NCBI RefSeq assembly: GCF_000203815.1
Contig: NW_004457729.1
Location: 3,844,674 to 3,908,673, forward strand
Reading direction: 5' to 3'
Source of the DNA: Cavenderia fasciculata
Lineage: Eukaryota; Evosea; Eumycetozoa; Acytosteliales; Cavenderiaceae
Length of the DNA: 64,000 nucleotides
Positions 1-12,288 of this stretch are shown piece after piece. Position 1 is the stretch's first letter, and every line of letters begins with the position of its first letter. The position numbers were made by a program, and so were the translations under genes. The notes beneath the pieces were generated by a model. The model did no database searches, was not told the origin of the DNA, and was given only the letters and a program-made list of their open reading frames with translations.

Positions 1-333
1 ACCACCATGTAAAGTATTTAAAATATTACATAAATCAATTGGTACTACCATCGTATAAGTAACAGTGCTGTTAAAAAAAATTGTTGTTTTTGGTGAGGAG
101 GGTTAGTAAAACAATTGTTATTGGCATCATACCATATACATCAATATTTATATAAATAACACATACCTTTTGACAAAGTCAATAGTATCTAATTGAATAT
201 GTTTCATAAATAGTTTCTCGATAAAGTTTGCAGCTTCTTCCCATTCCCTTAGCATTGTCAACGTTTGTTCATATTTAATCTTATCCTTTGATTCATCTTT
301 ATAGATTACTTTAATCTCTTTTGTGTTGTTCAT
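1..333 (-). CDS. Partial hotdog-fold acyl-CoA thioesterase (ACOT13/PaaI-like), runs off left edge
   Basis: The first exon runs from the ATG at 333 down to 167, where AAAG|GTATGT is a normal donor. A good acceptor (TTTAACAG) ends the intron at 68, and exon 2 (67 to the edge) joins in frame. The joined N-terminus ends in NTLHGG at the window edge. That is the HGG-type motif of ACOT13/THEM2 and PaaI hotdog thioesterases, where it stands at the start of the central helix after a short antiparallel strand. Those enzymes hydrolyse acyl-CoA thioesters. The first 55 residues are charged and fit the N-terminal helix of the family. Only about 78 residues are visible, so substrate and location cannot be judged. 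The family call is inference from one motif and its spacing. Confidence 0.6.
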
Positions 334-545
334 ATTGTTGTATATAAAGTTATTATTATTATTGTTGAAGAGCTCTTCTTCCTTGTAAACAATGACCCAA
401 GGTTTGACTAGCCCAAGATACTTTCAAAGTTAATAATGAAAAAAACGACACAACAATCGAATGAATAACCCAAAAAAGGAAATACTCGACGTGATTTAAA
501 AAGAACTATATGTAGATATATATATTTATTTATTTATTTATTTGT

Positions 546-1545
546 TTAAATAAGTTCAACACTTGGATTATTTATACCACCTAATCCCAATGAAATAATA
601 TAGAGGGAACAACCCCAACGAAAAGCGTTCAACATTCTAATATTGAATCTGGCAGAATCGCCATGATACCCCTTTTTATAAAGTTGGCAAACCTCTGGAA
701 ATGATATCAATGTTGTTAAAAGTAAATAGTTTTGTAAATAGAATGCTAAATAGATTGACATTATAAATACTCTAAAATAATTGTAATAAAAAACATTAGT
801 ATTTTTGTCTTATAGCGGATTCTTTTGGAACTTACATAAGTGAAAGAGTAAATAAAAAATAAATGGAATTTTTCTTGCCAAGCATAGTATTGATTGTTTT
901 GATACCAGCTTTATTATCTTCATCAATGTCACGATGGTAACCGGCCATAAGACAATTGGTGAGGAATAGTGTGATGGGAGTTGACAGATAATAAAATAGG
1001 GGACCTGGTAACTGGTTGGTTAAAAGACAATGATAGATGATGGATGTGCATATAGCATACGATGCAAATGATATTGGACCCAGTGCAATATACTTGAAAT
1101 GTGTGTATGATAGAGTATTGAACATGAGTGACATAAAGTAGAGTATAAACATTCTAGACATCCATTCAGTATCCGGACTGTGACACAAAGTGGTTAGATA
1201 GAATGTAAGACCAATCATGATACCAATCGAGACCACAATATATCTAAGTAGAGTTGATACTGATACCACTTCAAATAGAGTTCGATCACTACATGTTTTT
1301 GGGTCATCTACACCTGTAACATAGTCAACGTAGGAATTGATCATGTAATAGATACAATGACCAAAGAATGATATGACACTGAGTACACCAAACATTAAGA
1401 ATGCATTGTCTCTTTGAAAATACGATCCTAGACCAACTTGTACTTGAGCAATTGATAAAGCCAATGTTTCCAAAATGACAACTGTCAAATAAATGGTGAT
1501 TCTACTAGCTTTTAAATATGATTTAACCAGTTCTATTACTCCCAT
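546..1545 (-). CDS. UbiA-family prenyltransferase (UBIAD1/MenA-like), 2 exons
   Basis: Exons 1545-836 and 771-546, joined across a 64-nt intron (GTAAGT to TTTTAG), encode 311 residues. The protein is strongly hydrophobic, with about eight to nine membrane segments. The first Asp-rich motif is N70-SYVD then D80/D81 and R88, the NxxxDxxxGxD pattern of UbiA enzymes. The second is near residues 204-217 (HRDIDEDNKAGIKT), closest in form to UBIAD1 and MenA. Both motifs bind Mg-prenyl diphosphate. The enzyme is expected to prenylate an aromatic or quinone precursor in an internal membrane. The exon 2 tail is short, which is within family range. Family membership is fairly sure; whether the product is a menaquinone, ubiquinone or other lipid is not visible. 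Confidence 0.82.
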
Positions 1546-2279
1546 ATTTTAACAAATTAATTAATTAATTTATTTAATTAATTAATTAAACTAAACTTTG
1601 ATTTAATTTGAAAAAGTAATTATTAATATAAAGTATATTTATATTTATCATTCATATGAGCTGAATGAATGACTGAATGAATGAATGGATGAAGATCTTT
1701 ATCCAACAAAAATAATAATAATAATTATTATTATTATTAATATGGCGAATAAATTCATTTATTAGTACCACCACTAATCTCCATCTTAATGAATGTTTGT
1801 AGTTTGAAATTCCCAATTTGCGGTTGAAGAGATAAATTAAGGTGTGTGTATCTAAAGATACATATATCTTTGTTGCGTATTATATATTTATATTTTGTAT
1901 TCTCCAAGAAGATCTCAAGATAAGATGAAGAATCTACAGCGACGATACCATACCAACATGTACATGTTGGTTGATTTGATCAACTGTAGTGTGCAGTTGT
2001 GCAGAGGAAGGATATATCATCACAGATATTATGATGCACAGCCAAGTACTTATTTATACCTTTATAGTTATCATTGCAACTGGATGTTCAAAACATCGGT
2101 TCGCGTCATAGCCAACATATCAAGATATTTATTTATACCTCTGGTGAAATTGCAATGGTTTTCCAAACAAAGTAATAAGAGATGTTTTGAAAACGAGTAT
2201 AAAAGAATGATAGACATTATATCATTGATTGATTGATTGATAGTAGGTAGATAGATATAGATAAAAGAGATAAAAAGAA
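1546..2279. other. Intergenic region with 20-bp palindrome and a doubtful 113-codon ORF
   Basis: This 734-nt gap lies between the UbiA gene and the next plus-strand gene. It is mostly AT-rich repeats (AATT and AAT runs at 1550-1740). From 1895 to 2236 a plus-strand ORF of 113 codons is open, with base composition less AT-rich than the surroundings, but its protein is not recognisable and it has no intron or conserved domain. Inside it a perfect 20-bp palindrome lies at 1952-1971 and further short inverted repeats follow to about 2010. It may be a noncoding RNA or a chance ORF. Confidence 0.4.
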
Positions 2280-2886
2280 ATGAAAGTATTTTCAATTATT
2301 TCAGCGCTGCTGATGTTTGCGACAGTTGCAGTCTCTGGATACAATGGTGTATTGATTGTGGAGAATGGACAAAGATTGAATCTTACATTATTCGATGTAA
2401 AGACTGGTGCATTTGATGCGTTACTCTTACTACCTTCAACAGGTGGGGCTATACAACCCCTAACATACACCAACTCTATCTTTACCTATATTTCTTATCC
2501 TAATCAACCATCACTTGTTTATTTAAATACTGTATGTACATCTAATATAATAATAATGATTAAACTGTCAAACTCATATATTATACTTTTATAATTTAGC
2601 AATCTGGTACTATTGTAAAATCAATTAATTTACCTGTTGGCTATGAATATGGAACATCTACATTGTCAAGTGACGGTACTCAATTCTATGTACTCCTTTC
2701 CGGTTCAATTAATTTCTATTTATATAGATTTAATTTAAATGATGGTTCATTGGACAAGTCATTTGAAATTAAGTCACCAACCTTTTTAAGTAATATTCAA
2801 GGTGTTCAATTATACTCTATTTATGATTTTAATAATAACCGTGCTGTTGTTTGGTTTAATGCTCCTGGCATGGTATGTATAGTATA

Positions 2887-2950
<64 letters not shown>

Positions 2951-3498
2951 AGGAACAACAAATCATTCATTCATTTATTTATTTATATTTTCTTTATTAT
3001 TCTTTTTAGAATGATGATGAATCAAAGATAGTTGATGATATTGATCTATCATCATTTGGATTGATTACATGTAAAATATCACAAGGATGTAATTACCTAT
3101 TTACATTGGATTTGGAGAAACAACAAGTTATTGGGAGTACCAATGTTGGATCGACATTTGGATACGATCAATCATTTGGATTCGCATCACTCGATGGAAA
3201 TATTGTTAGTGGTGTGAGTGCTCAATCTGGGTACCACCCACTATCAGCTATAGAGTTGGATATTACCAGTGGCACAATCACATATATTCAACCAGACTTT
3301 GGTCTCAACACATATTATAGTGACCTAGTAACAGGGTTCCTCCCTAAAGACAATCTAGCATTTGTACTTGCCAACAATGCATGGTACACTGATGAACCAA
3401 GCTATTTCCTAGTCTATGATTTCGCTAATTCCAATAGTGTTCTATCAAATACTACTTATCCTTCTCAAACTGATACTATCATTGTTTTCCCTTTCTAA
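2280..3498 (+). CDS. Secreted dictyostelid protein of unknown function, 3 exons
   Basis: Exons 2280-2531, 2600-2872 and 3010-3498 join in phase 0 and give 337 residues. The first 20 residues (MKVFSIISALLMFATVAVSG) are a classical signal peptide with a likely cut after VSG, so the product is secreted or lysosomal. The rest is beta-rich with repeated short motifs of hydrophobic residues followed by Gly/Asn turns, which would fit a beta-propeller-like fold, but no named domain is visible. Several Asn-X-Ser/Thr sites would allow N-glycosylation. There are only a few Cys residues. Intron 2 holds a (GAAA)n tract. Function unknown. Confidence 0.75.
2887..2952 (+). repeat. (AAAG)n microsatellite in intron 2 of the secreted-protein gene
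   Basis: About sixteen tandem GAAA units lie between the donor at 2873 and the acceptor at 3009. The tract is purine-only on the plus strand and makes up about half of the intron. Confidence 0.95.
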
Positions 3499-4080
3499 TT
3501 TATGATGATGATCATCATCACTCGTCACTCGTCTGCTCGTCTTTGAAAAAATCAACAATGGCTCATCCTGTGCATATGGCACCCAGCAAAGACAGCCGAA
3601 ATTAATTTAATAAAAAAAGATGATTTTCCCAACCTCTCATCCCTTTTTTCTTTTTTTGTTTCACGTAATCCTCTGGGCTTGTCTTTGTTTAATTTCGCTT
3701 TCATTATATTTTGAAACATATATTATATTATACTATATTATTTATATATACATACATATATTTATATAGATTTATATATATATACCATACCCCTTTTTTA
3801 AAATCAATCATAAATCTTAGTTTATTCACACATCTTAAAAAACGAGTAGAAGTAGTCGACAAACACAAAGCTAGTCCAAAGAGATAGACAGATAGATTTA
3901 TTACTCTCTCTTCTCTGTATAATTGTTGTTACTGTTGATATCATATCATATAATAGATAGATAGACACTTTCAATATAGAATATATATATCAGTTTCATT
4001 TTTTAGATAGAGCATCTTTAAAGTATTGTGATTTGATTTAGTATTAGTATCATCTATCAACGATCAAGATTTAAAAAAAA
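3499..4080 (+). other. AT-rich upstream region of the LARP1 gene
   Basis: This 582-nt stretch has no credible ORF. It begins with the 3' flank of the secreted-protein gene. It continues through ATAT-rich blocks (3720-3800), GATA-type runs (3890-3960) and homopolymer T/A blocks, ending in TTTAAAAAAA just before the ATG at 4081, the usual A-rich leader of dictyostelid mRNAs. No specific regulatory site is recognised. Confidence 0.5.
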
Positions 4081-6426
4081 ATGGTAGCAAGAAAACAACA
4101 ACACAAAGAGGAGAGAAAGAAGGAGAGGGAGAGAGAAAGAGAACAAAGAAGACAGGAACGTACAGACGATCAACACCCAATCAAAAACATTGGCAAGTAC
4201 TTTGGTCAACGCTCATCCGGAGTAGACAAACCACTTCAAGTCAACCGTCTTACCAGTAGCAGTGAAACTGTTACCATTACAATTGAAAATCAACAAGCTA
4301 TCAAAGAAAAGATTATTCAACAAGTGTACGTATAGAAATTAAATATTATTTATATTACAATCTTTTCTAATTTATTTGTTTTTTTTTTAGTAAACTATTA
4401 CTTTGGAATTCAAAATCTTTGTAGAGATGTTTATTTACGTTGTAGTATGGATAAAGATGGATGGGTACCATTGTCACTTGTTTGTAGATTCAATCGTATG
4501 AGAGTGTATGATATCAACGAGGTGGCCGATGCTTTGAAATCATCAGATGTCGTCCAGGTCAATGACGACGGCACCAGCGTACGTTGTGCAGCCGACAACC
4601 GTTCCATGTGGCTCCTCAACGAAGAATTCAAGAATGGTCTCAAACATAATAGTAATCAAGATGATGAGAATCAACCAGATCAACAACAAGATACTGAAGG
4701 ATGGGTTAATGTCACATCTGGAGGAAAGAAACATATTATTAATAATAATAACAGTACTGTTCATATCGTACCATCAATCAAACAACAAGAACCTCAACAA
4801 CAGCTCCAACAACAACAACAACAAAGAGAAGAAGCAATCTTTGATTTATCATCAGATGAAGATCAACATGAATTCTTTAGCAAGGAAAGACGTGATTTTG
4901 AAACAAGAGAATTACCAATCAATCAACACCAACAACAAGAACAACAAGATGAATCAGATCAAGAAGAATTATTATCACAATCTGATTATTCAGAAGAGGA
5001 TGATGAATATTCTTCATCAGAATATTCAGATGAAGATGAGATTGATGAAGCAGAAATTAGTAAATTAATTATTGTTACACAATCACCATATAGAAAGAAG
5101 GGTAAATCCAATAATAGAAAGGGATTCTCTTGTGAAATTGCATCGATCATTAATGATGGTTTATACTTTTACGAACAAGACCTCAAAAAGAAAAAGAACC
5201 AAGTTCCACAAAACTATGCTACTGTCACGGTTGCCAAGAAGTCAAGCAGCGCAGCAGTCACTCGTCTCTACTCTCCCAATGTCAGCAGCAAGAAATCCAA
5301 GGGACAGACTGTTCCACCACCCATTGGTTGGATCATGTCTCCAGTCGCTCCAGAGGAGGATTCCAGTGCTTCATCACCCTCAGACTCTTCAATCAATTTG
5401 CTTAGTATGTCTCCCCTCCCATTATCATTCAAGGATAATATGATGACATCAACTAGTTCTTCCACCACTACTAGTACTACATCTACATCTACCAATGCTT
5501 CATCTTCTGGAAATGAAGAAATTCCATTCTTCCAACACCCATCACACGAATTACTTCAAGAGAATGGATTTGTTCAACACAAGTATGACAAGTTTAGATC
5601 AAAGTGTCTCAAGGAACGTAAACGTTTGGGAATGGGACAGTCTGCTGAAACCAACACATTGTATCGTTTCTGGTCACATTTCTTGCGTACCCACTTTAAT
5701 GCCAAGATGTACCAAGAGTTTAAACAGATTGCTTTGGAGGATGCCCAACACAACTTTAGATATGGTCTAGAGTGTATCTTTAGATTCTTGTCGTATGGTT
5801 TGGAGCGCAAGTACCGTCTCGACATCTTTACCGATTTCATGACACTCACTCTCCAAGACATCTCTGATGGCTACCTCTATGGTTTGGAAAAGTTTTGGGC
5901 ATACCTCAAGTACCGCAAGGAAAAGGGTCATCTCAACATCCTCCCCGAATTACAAGTCCATCTTGACCGATTCAAAAGTATCGATGATTTTAAAAAGGCT
6001 CAAAAGAAATCATCAAATTCTTCATCATCAAACAAACAATCTTCATCATCATCATCATCAAACAAACCAAATTATCGTAATCAACATCAAAATACCAATC
6101 TTCAACAAAACAATAATAGTCATCCTCGTACCTTTAACCAATCTCGTGGCAGCAATAGCAGCAGTCATGTTAAAAAGGATGTGATTGTTGGACACAACAA
6201 TATCGTTGTTCCAGCAGCTCCATATGTCTATGGCGGCAGCAGCAGTTTCGGCAGTGGTAAAAAGGTAGGAGGACCAAGTGGCTCTGTATTCTTTGGAGGC
6301 AGCAACAACAACAATAGTGGTGGTGCCTATAAAAAGAATCAATTCTCTTCTTCTTCTTCATTGGCTTGGGGACCTAAATCAAATAACAAGGTCTCTGAAC
6401 CACAATCCAAAAATTGCCCATTTTAA
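4081..6426 (+). CDS. LARP1-type La-related protein with DM15 region
   Basis: Exon 1 (4081 to about 4324) encodes a charged leader. Exon 2 (4391-6426) opens with [12 protein letters not shown], the core of a La motif, and continues through [12 protein letters not shown] and an [12 protein letters not shown] stretch typical of the La-motif wing, ending near residue 155. A long acidic, Gln/Ser-rich middle follows. The DM15 region lies at about residues 461-619. Its three repeats include [51 protein letters not shown] and [14 protein letters not shown], very close to animal LARP1. LARP1 binds the cap and the 5' TOP motif of ribosomal protein mRNAs under TOR control in the cytoplasm. The tail is Ser/Asn/Gly-rich. 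Length is about 759 residues. The exon junction does not join in frame with a GT donor (see findings). Confidence 0.92.
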
Positions 6427-7477
<1,051 letters not shown>

Positions 7478-8544
7478 ATGATTCATATTGAACCAATGGA
7501 TATTGAAGAGTATGTATACATATTACATTTACTAACTTGATATATGTAGTTTTGATTGATCAAAAAGATTAAAGATTACTAATTAATTTAATTTATTATT
7601 AATTTATTAATTTAGACGATCTTCAAAGATGATGTTGCATTATATGCAAAGAAAGCATTTTATCATCTTATTGATTGGATTCTTTGTAGTTTATGGAGCA
7701 TTTTTAATTGGAGGCGGAGCTGGTCCATCTGCCTATGTTAAATCACCTAGTTTTGTTGATTTATGTTTAAATAATGGTACAAATAGTACAAACAACTCAA
7801 ACAACAATATCAATTCATCATTATCAACATCAGATGATGAAAAATGTTCAGATATATATACTAATGGTAGTATACGTATTTATAAGACACTTGATAATAT
7901 GGACAAGACAAACCGATATTTTACGGCTTCGATTACTCTTATTCCATCTCAACAAGCAATTGACAAACTCAACCAAACATCAGGTGGAGCTTCCTCGGTC
8001 ACTATCGAATTCCCTGCATTTGTAACGATTAGTGCATCCAACTTTTCCGATCCTTTTATTCAACAACAATACAACAAAACATTTAAAATGGATTGTAAAG
8101 TATCATCTGGTAGTTGTACTTCAATTCTAATGGTTAATCATATTGGTATATTTAATCCAAACTATTATATCGATATCACTATTTTCAATAATACCTATAC
8201 AGGAACTTATTTTGATGGTCAATTAGAATTTACTGTATGTACCACAAACAACAAACAACAACAATCACAATTTGATTACTTCATTTGATGATTAATCTTT
8301 TAATTTATTTTTAATGTAGTTTGCATATATGAATTCAACATATTCATTAATGGAAATAATGATTAGATTGGCATTTATTTGTATTACTGTTCTTACTTTG
8401 GCTGGAATGGTATTCTCTTTAAGAAAATATAATTGGAGAAGTTGGACAATTGAACAACAATGTGTTGTTATTCTTTTAGTTGCACTTTTCTTTTATGATA
8501 GTATGTAAAAAAACAAAAGAAAAGGAAAAGTAATATTTATTAAC

Positions 8545-8583
<39 letters not shown>

Positions 8584-9540
8584 TTAGATCCGTTTTATTT
8601 AATGACATTATTATTCTCTGGTATTGGAGCTGAAACTATTGATGGATTATTTGGGTATATTTTTGTATCCATTTTATTTTATTTTTGGTTTGTTTTATTT
8701 GATAGTATTAGAAAGGTAAATAGATAGATATATAGATAAATAGATAAATACAAATAATAATAATATAATAATTATTATTATTTTTAAAATACATTATATT
8801 AATATTTTTTCACTCCTCCTCCTCCTTTAGAATGGACAAGAATTTACATTTAAATCATTTTATTTACCAAAGATTATAATGGTTTGTGTATTCTTTTTAA
8901 TCAATTTGGTTCATATTAGTATTTATGAAAGTACCATTAAAAATAATCCATTGGATAGTCCATACTCTAAACCATCTTGGGCAGTATGTATTCAAATTGA
9001 AAAACAAACAAACAAACAAACAAACAAACAAACAAACAAACAAACAAACAAACAAACAAACAAACAAACAAACAAACAAACAAACAAACAAACAAACAAA
9101 CAAAATTTGATTATTAATTATTTTATTAAATTTTTTAGATATTTACATTAATGGCATCAATAATGATATTAATATTCTTGTGTTATATGGTTTATTTGAT
9201 TGCAAAGGGATGGATGACCACCAAGACACTTCCCATTGTTAATATCAAGTTAAAGTTGCATTTGGTATTTTCAATGATGATTTTGGTTGCCTTTTCGTTG
9301 GGTGTTTTATTCAGTTGGTTTGATCCCAAGAACGTTTCGTCAATTATATTCTTTTCGTATTTTACCATGCTCAATCTCTACACTTATGTCCTTGCCATCA
9401 TCTATCTTCCACACCCCAATTCAGAACTACTCTACCAATCAACAAGACTCCGAGATGGTGCTGATTTTAATACTGGTCCCTCTGGTCACATGAAACTATC
9501 ACAAAAAGAGGAAGAGGAATTTAATGAAGTTTATTTGTAA
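7478..9540 (+). CDS. TMEM181/Wntless-like (GOST family) membrane protein, 6 exons
   Basis: Exons 7478-7509, 7616-8234, 8320-8500, 8588-8715, 8831-8983 and 9139-9540 join in frame to 504 residues. The tiny first exon (32 nt) was placed because it alone keeps the frame with exon 2. An N-terminal membrane anchor at about residues 23-41 (FIILLIGFFVVYGAFL) is followed by a lumenal beta-rich domain with many N-glycosylation sites. The C-terminal half holds about seven membrane segments. The stretch ILLVALFFYDNPFYLMTLLF, followed by FVLFDSIRK, matches the seven-helix domain of TMEM181 and Wntless, which act as cargo receptors or sorting proteins between Golgi, endosome and plasma membrane. The tail ends in Glu-rich cytosolic residues. 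Amoebae lack Wnt, so a general trafficking role is likely. The split into TMEM181 rather than Wntless is inference. Confidence 0.78.
9002..9102 (+). repeat. (AAAC)n microsatellite in intron 5 of the TMEM181-like gene
   Basis: About 25 tandem CAAA units between the donor at 8984 and the acceptor at 9138. The unit is 4 nt, so it gives KQTN-type repeats in every plus frame and FVCL on the minus strand. These are not genes. Confidence 0.96.
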
Positions 9541-9680
9541 ACTGCTGCTGCTGCTGTGTAGAAATAAACAGTTTACATCAGTTTAATTATTATTAATAAT
9601 CGTATGATAATAATAACTAAATACTAATATTAAAATTAAATACTAAAGACAAAGAAAGTACTTGAAAGTAATTTAAATTA

Positions 9681-11093
9681 TTACTTTGTATACAAAAATG
9701 AATATTTTATTATTTTACAAATGATATCTTTCTTTATAAACATTATTTTAGAAACTCTAACATAGTTCTCAACTGCTCTTGATTGGAAAGTAATATCCCC
9801 ACCAAGTAGTTTACAAGAAAATATATTATGTGAGATTACCCTATTTCTCAGATTTCTGTCTTGGATCAATTGGCCAACATCTCTTCCTTTGACAACCTTT
9901 TCCTCCAAGAGTTTTTTGAATAGTGAGTGGAAATCTGATCGTCCAATAACAGATTTGGGATTGATTCCACATTTCTCAAACTCTGTGATGACAGAATAAT
10001 AAGTGTCGTTCTTGATTTGTTGATCAGTCTTTCCTTCCCTAATTTGGGAAATACATTCATTCAATAGCTGGAATCTACCACCAGTAACTTGAGCCACCAA
10101 ATATGAAGCCGATTCTTCTTTGATCTTGCAAGTGGCAATCAAATGTTTGATTGCATCCTCATCTGGTATGTCACCGATTTCGAGGATCGATTTGTCACAT
10201 CGTGAAAACGATGATCTGTCTCGGAGGATAACGGGGCCATTCCCATCACTAGAAACAAATACGATCACCAGATCTCCTTTGTCAGCATGGATCTTGGCAT
10301 AGTCTTGCAAGACCTCGAGCATCTCCCTGTCTCTCAAAGCCAGCCAGTTGATATTGTCAATGATGAGGACTGGAGGGATTCCATGTTTGGCGGTATAGGC
10401 AGCTGCTGCCTCATTGATAAAGACATTTAATCTCTGAAAAAGTTCAATTGGTGAGGTTCCAGATGGTCGAGGGAATGCTTCACCAAGTATTGAATTGAAG
10501 TATGCCTTTAAAGAAACGTGCTCGTCATATTTGAAGTTGAAGGCTTTTCCAATCTCTCTCCCAAAGGCTCCAACATTCTCTGGAACAGAGACATAGACAA
10601 CACCCTTCCTCACTTTATGGCAAGCCTGGATCAACAGAGTTGACTTCCCTGTACCATGTTCTCCGACGATGAGATGGTACAAACATGAGGTTGGATGAGG
10701 CATCAACTTTGATATTATTTTTTGGAGAATTGAATCTCTCTTGATATAGGTCTTGGATGTAACAGTTGGGAAACTTCCAAACTCGAATGAGTTGAGAACC
10801 GCTCTGGATCTTGACCATCCTTGAGCGAGAACGAAAGAAACAGGACTAGCAATGGCTGTAAATGGTATCAAAACCTTCCAAAATAAATTGAATAATACTT
10901 TTTTTTTCTTCCTGTCGTTGTTGTTCTTGTCGTTGTTATTGTTGTTGTCGTCGTCGTTGTTTTTGTTATTTTTATTGTTTATAATGTTGTTGACCTGATT
11001 ATCAATTTTTGGCTGGATGGAGGGCATCATACAAATTTGAGGAAAAAATCTTCTTGAAATTGATCTTTTCAAAAGAGAAATAGAAAAAGACAT
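9681..11093 (-). CDS. P-loop ATPase (STAND/archaeal-ATPase type), possible mitochondrial protein
   Basis: Single-exon ORF of 470 residues starting at ATG 11093. The first 20 residues are Arg/Ser/Phe-rich without acids, resembling a mitochondrial presequence. An Asn/Asp/Lys tract (about 33-65) and a hydrophobic helix (about 68-90) follow. Walker A is G144-EHGTGKST-152 and Walker B is PVLIIDNI at 241-248. A sensor-like segment IVFVSSDG is near 282. This order matches the ATPase_2/ORC-like group of STAND NTPases found in fungi and amoebae, whose roles are mostly unknown. The C-terminal 150 residues are helical, as in the winged-helix part of such proteins. A membrane-anchored mitochondrial ATPase is a reasonable guess; no substrate is visible. 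Confidence 0.75.
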   Translation of the reverse strand: MSFSISLLKRSISRRFFPQICMMPSIQPKIDNQVNNIINNKNNKNNDDDNNNNNDKNNNDRKKKKVLFNLFWKVLIPFTAIASPVSFVLAQGWSRSRAVLNSFEFGSFPTVTSKTYIKRDSILQKIISKLMPHPTSCLYHLIVGEHGTGKSTLLIQACHKVRKGVVYVSVPENVGAFGREIGKAFNFKYDEHVSLKAYFNSILGEAFPRPSGTSPIELFQRLNVFINEAAAAYTAKHGIPPVLIIDNINWLALRDREMLEVLQDYAKIHADKGDLVIVFVSSDGNGPVILRDRSSFSRCDKSILEIGDIPDEDAIKHLIATCKIKEESASYLVAQVTGGRFQLLNECISQIREGKTDQQIKNDTYYSVITEFEKCGINPKSVIGRSDFHSLFKKLLEEKVVKGRDVGQLIQDRNLRNRVISHNIFSCKLLGGDITFQSRAVENYVRVSKIMFIKKDIICKIIKYSFLYTK

Positions 11094-12288
11094 AATAATA
11101 AATTGAATTGTATATTTATAAATTTAATTAAAGTCTAAAAAATTATTATTATTATATATCCCTTTAAAAATTTATTTATCTTGAAAAAAAAAACTACAAA
11201 AAATTCTTTTGAAAAAACCTGAGATGATGATTTGGTCACCCAGGTGATGGCTTTTCTCTTGATTATTCTTTAATCAGATTATCTTTTATTAATATAAATT
11301 AGTTACATAAATATTATTTTGTGTACAACTCAAAGATTTGGTTCTTGTCAAAATTTTGACAACCCTAAATGTCGTAGAACTTCAACATATTTTCCGTGTC
11401 CGACCATCCAATTCAACAAGATTATACTATTCATCGCGATCAAGATTTGACAGACAATGACATTCAATTTAATGATAAATAGACGTGGATCTTTTTATTT
11501 ATCCTAAAAAAATTAATAATTAATATTCATGACTCCCCATGAATTAATAATTGATTAAAGTAAATGGTTGGTTTGGTTTGGTTGGTTGCGTCAAGATGGG
11601 AATCAATTAATTATAATTTTAATATAATAATTTTAATAAAATTAATAATCTTAATAATAATAATAATCTTCAAGACGAATAAAGTAATCCAAATATCTTT
11701 ATTTAAAATAATGATCGATCATTACCCACTATAAAGCCCGTCCATCACTTTTACTGTCTGGAACCAAATAATTGGGTTGTTTTGAGGACACCCTCCAACC
11801 AAACCAAACAACCTTTGTTCAAAAAAACTGACAGTTTAAATTTTTGAGTGAGACTAGTCGAAACCTTTTGCCATCTCGCTCTCACTCTTTCAAGTTTACT
11901 ACCAAACTTTTTTAATTAACATTATAGTTTGTGTTTCAATTAGTTTAGTTATTATATATATATATAAAGACTAGTATAGATGACAGTAATAATAATAATC
12001 ATTTAATAAAATCCTCCATACAATACAACAACAACAACAACAACAAACGACGACGAGCAACCTCTAATAGTTGTTGTAGATGACCCCACAGTTAGCAGCG
12101 GCACTCGGTCAATCTATCATCTATCTACCTTATCATCTAAGGAGTACTAGTTAGTTATAGTCAATAGTAGTAGTAGTAGTTTAGTTAGTAATAATAATAA
12201 TAATAATTGTATTTACACAAGTTTGTTCTTTAAACCATAACAACCTCAACCTCAACCTCAACCTACAACAATACTACAACAACCTACC
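11094..12288. other. Intergenic promoter region between divergent ATPase and LAMMER kinase genes
   Basis: This 1.2-kb gap separates two genes transcribed outwards, so it should carry both promoters. No ORF or RNA gene is supportable. Visible elements are GGTTTGG/CCAAACC-rich blocks near 11560-11590 and 11795-11815 in inverted orientation, an AT-rich core, ATAATA runs and CAA/AGT repeats (12030-12060, 12160-12210) close to the kinase start. Confidence 0.5.

Noticed and set aside
8879-9151. ORFs with KQTN and FVCL repeats
   Set aside because: Generated by the (AAAC)n tract in intron 5 of the TMEM181-like gene; the flanks are its exons 5 and 6 read through the intron.
9542-9556. CTG repeat after the TMEM181-like stop codon
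   Set aside because: Only about five units; ordinary microsatellite of the 3' flank.
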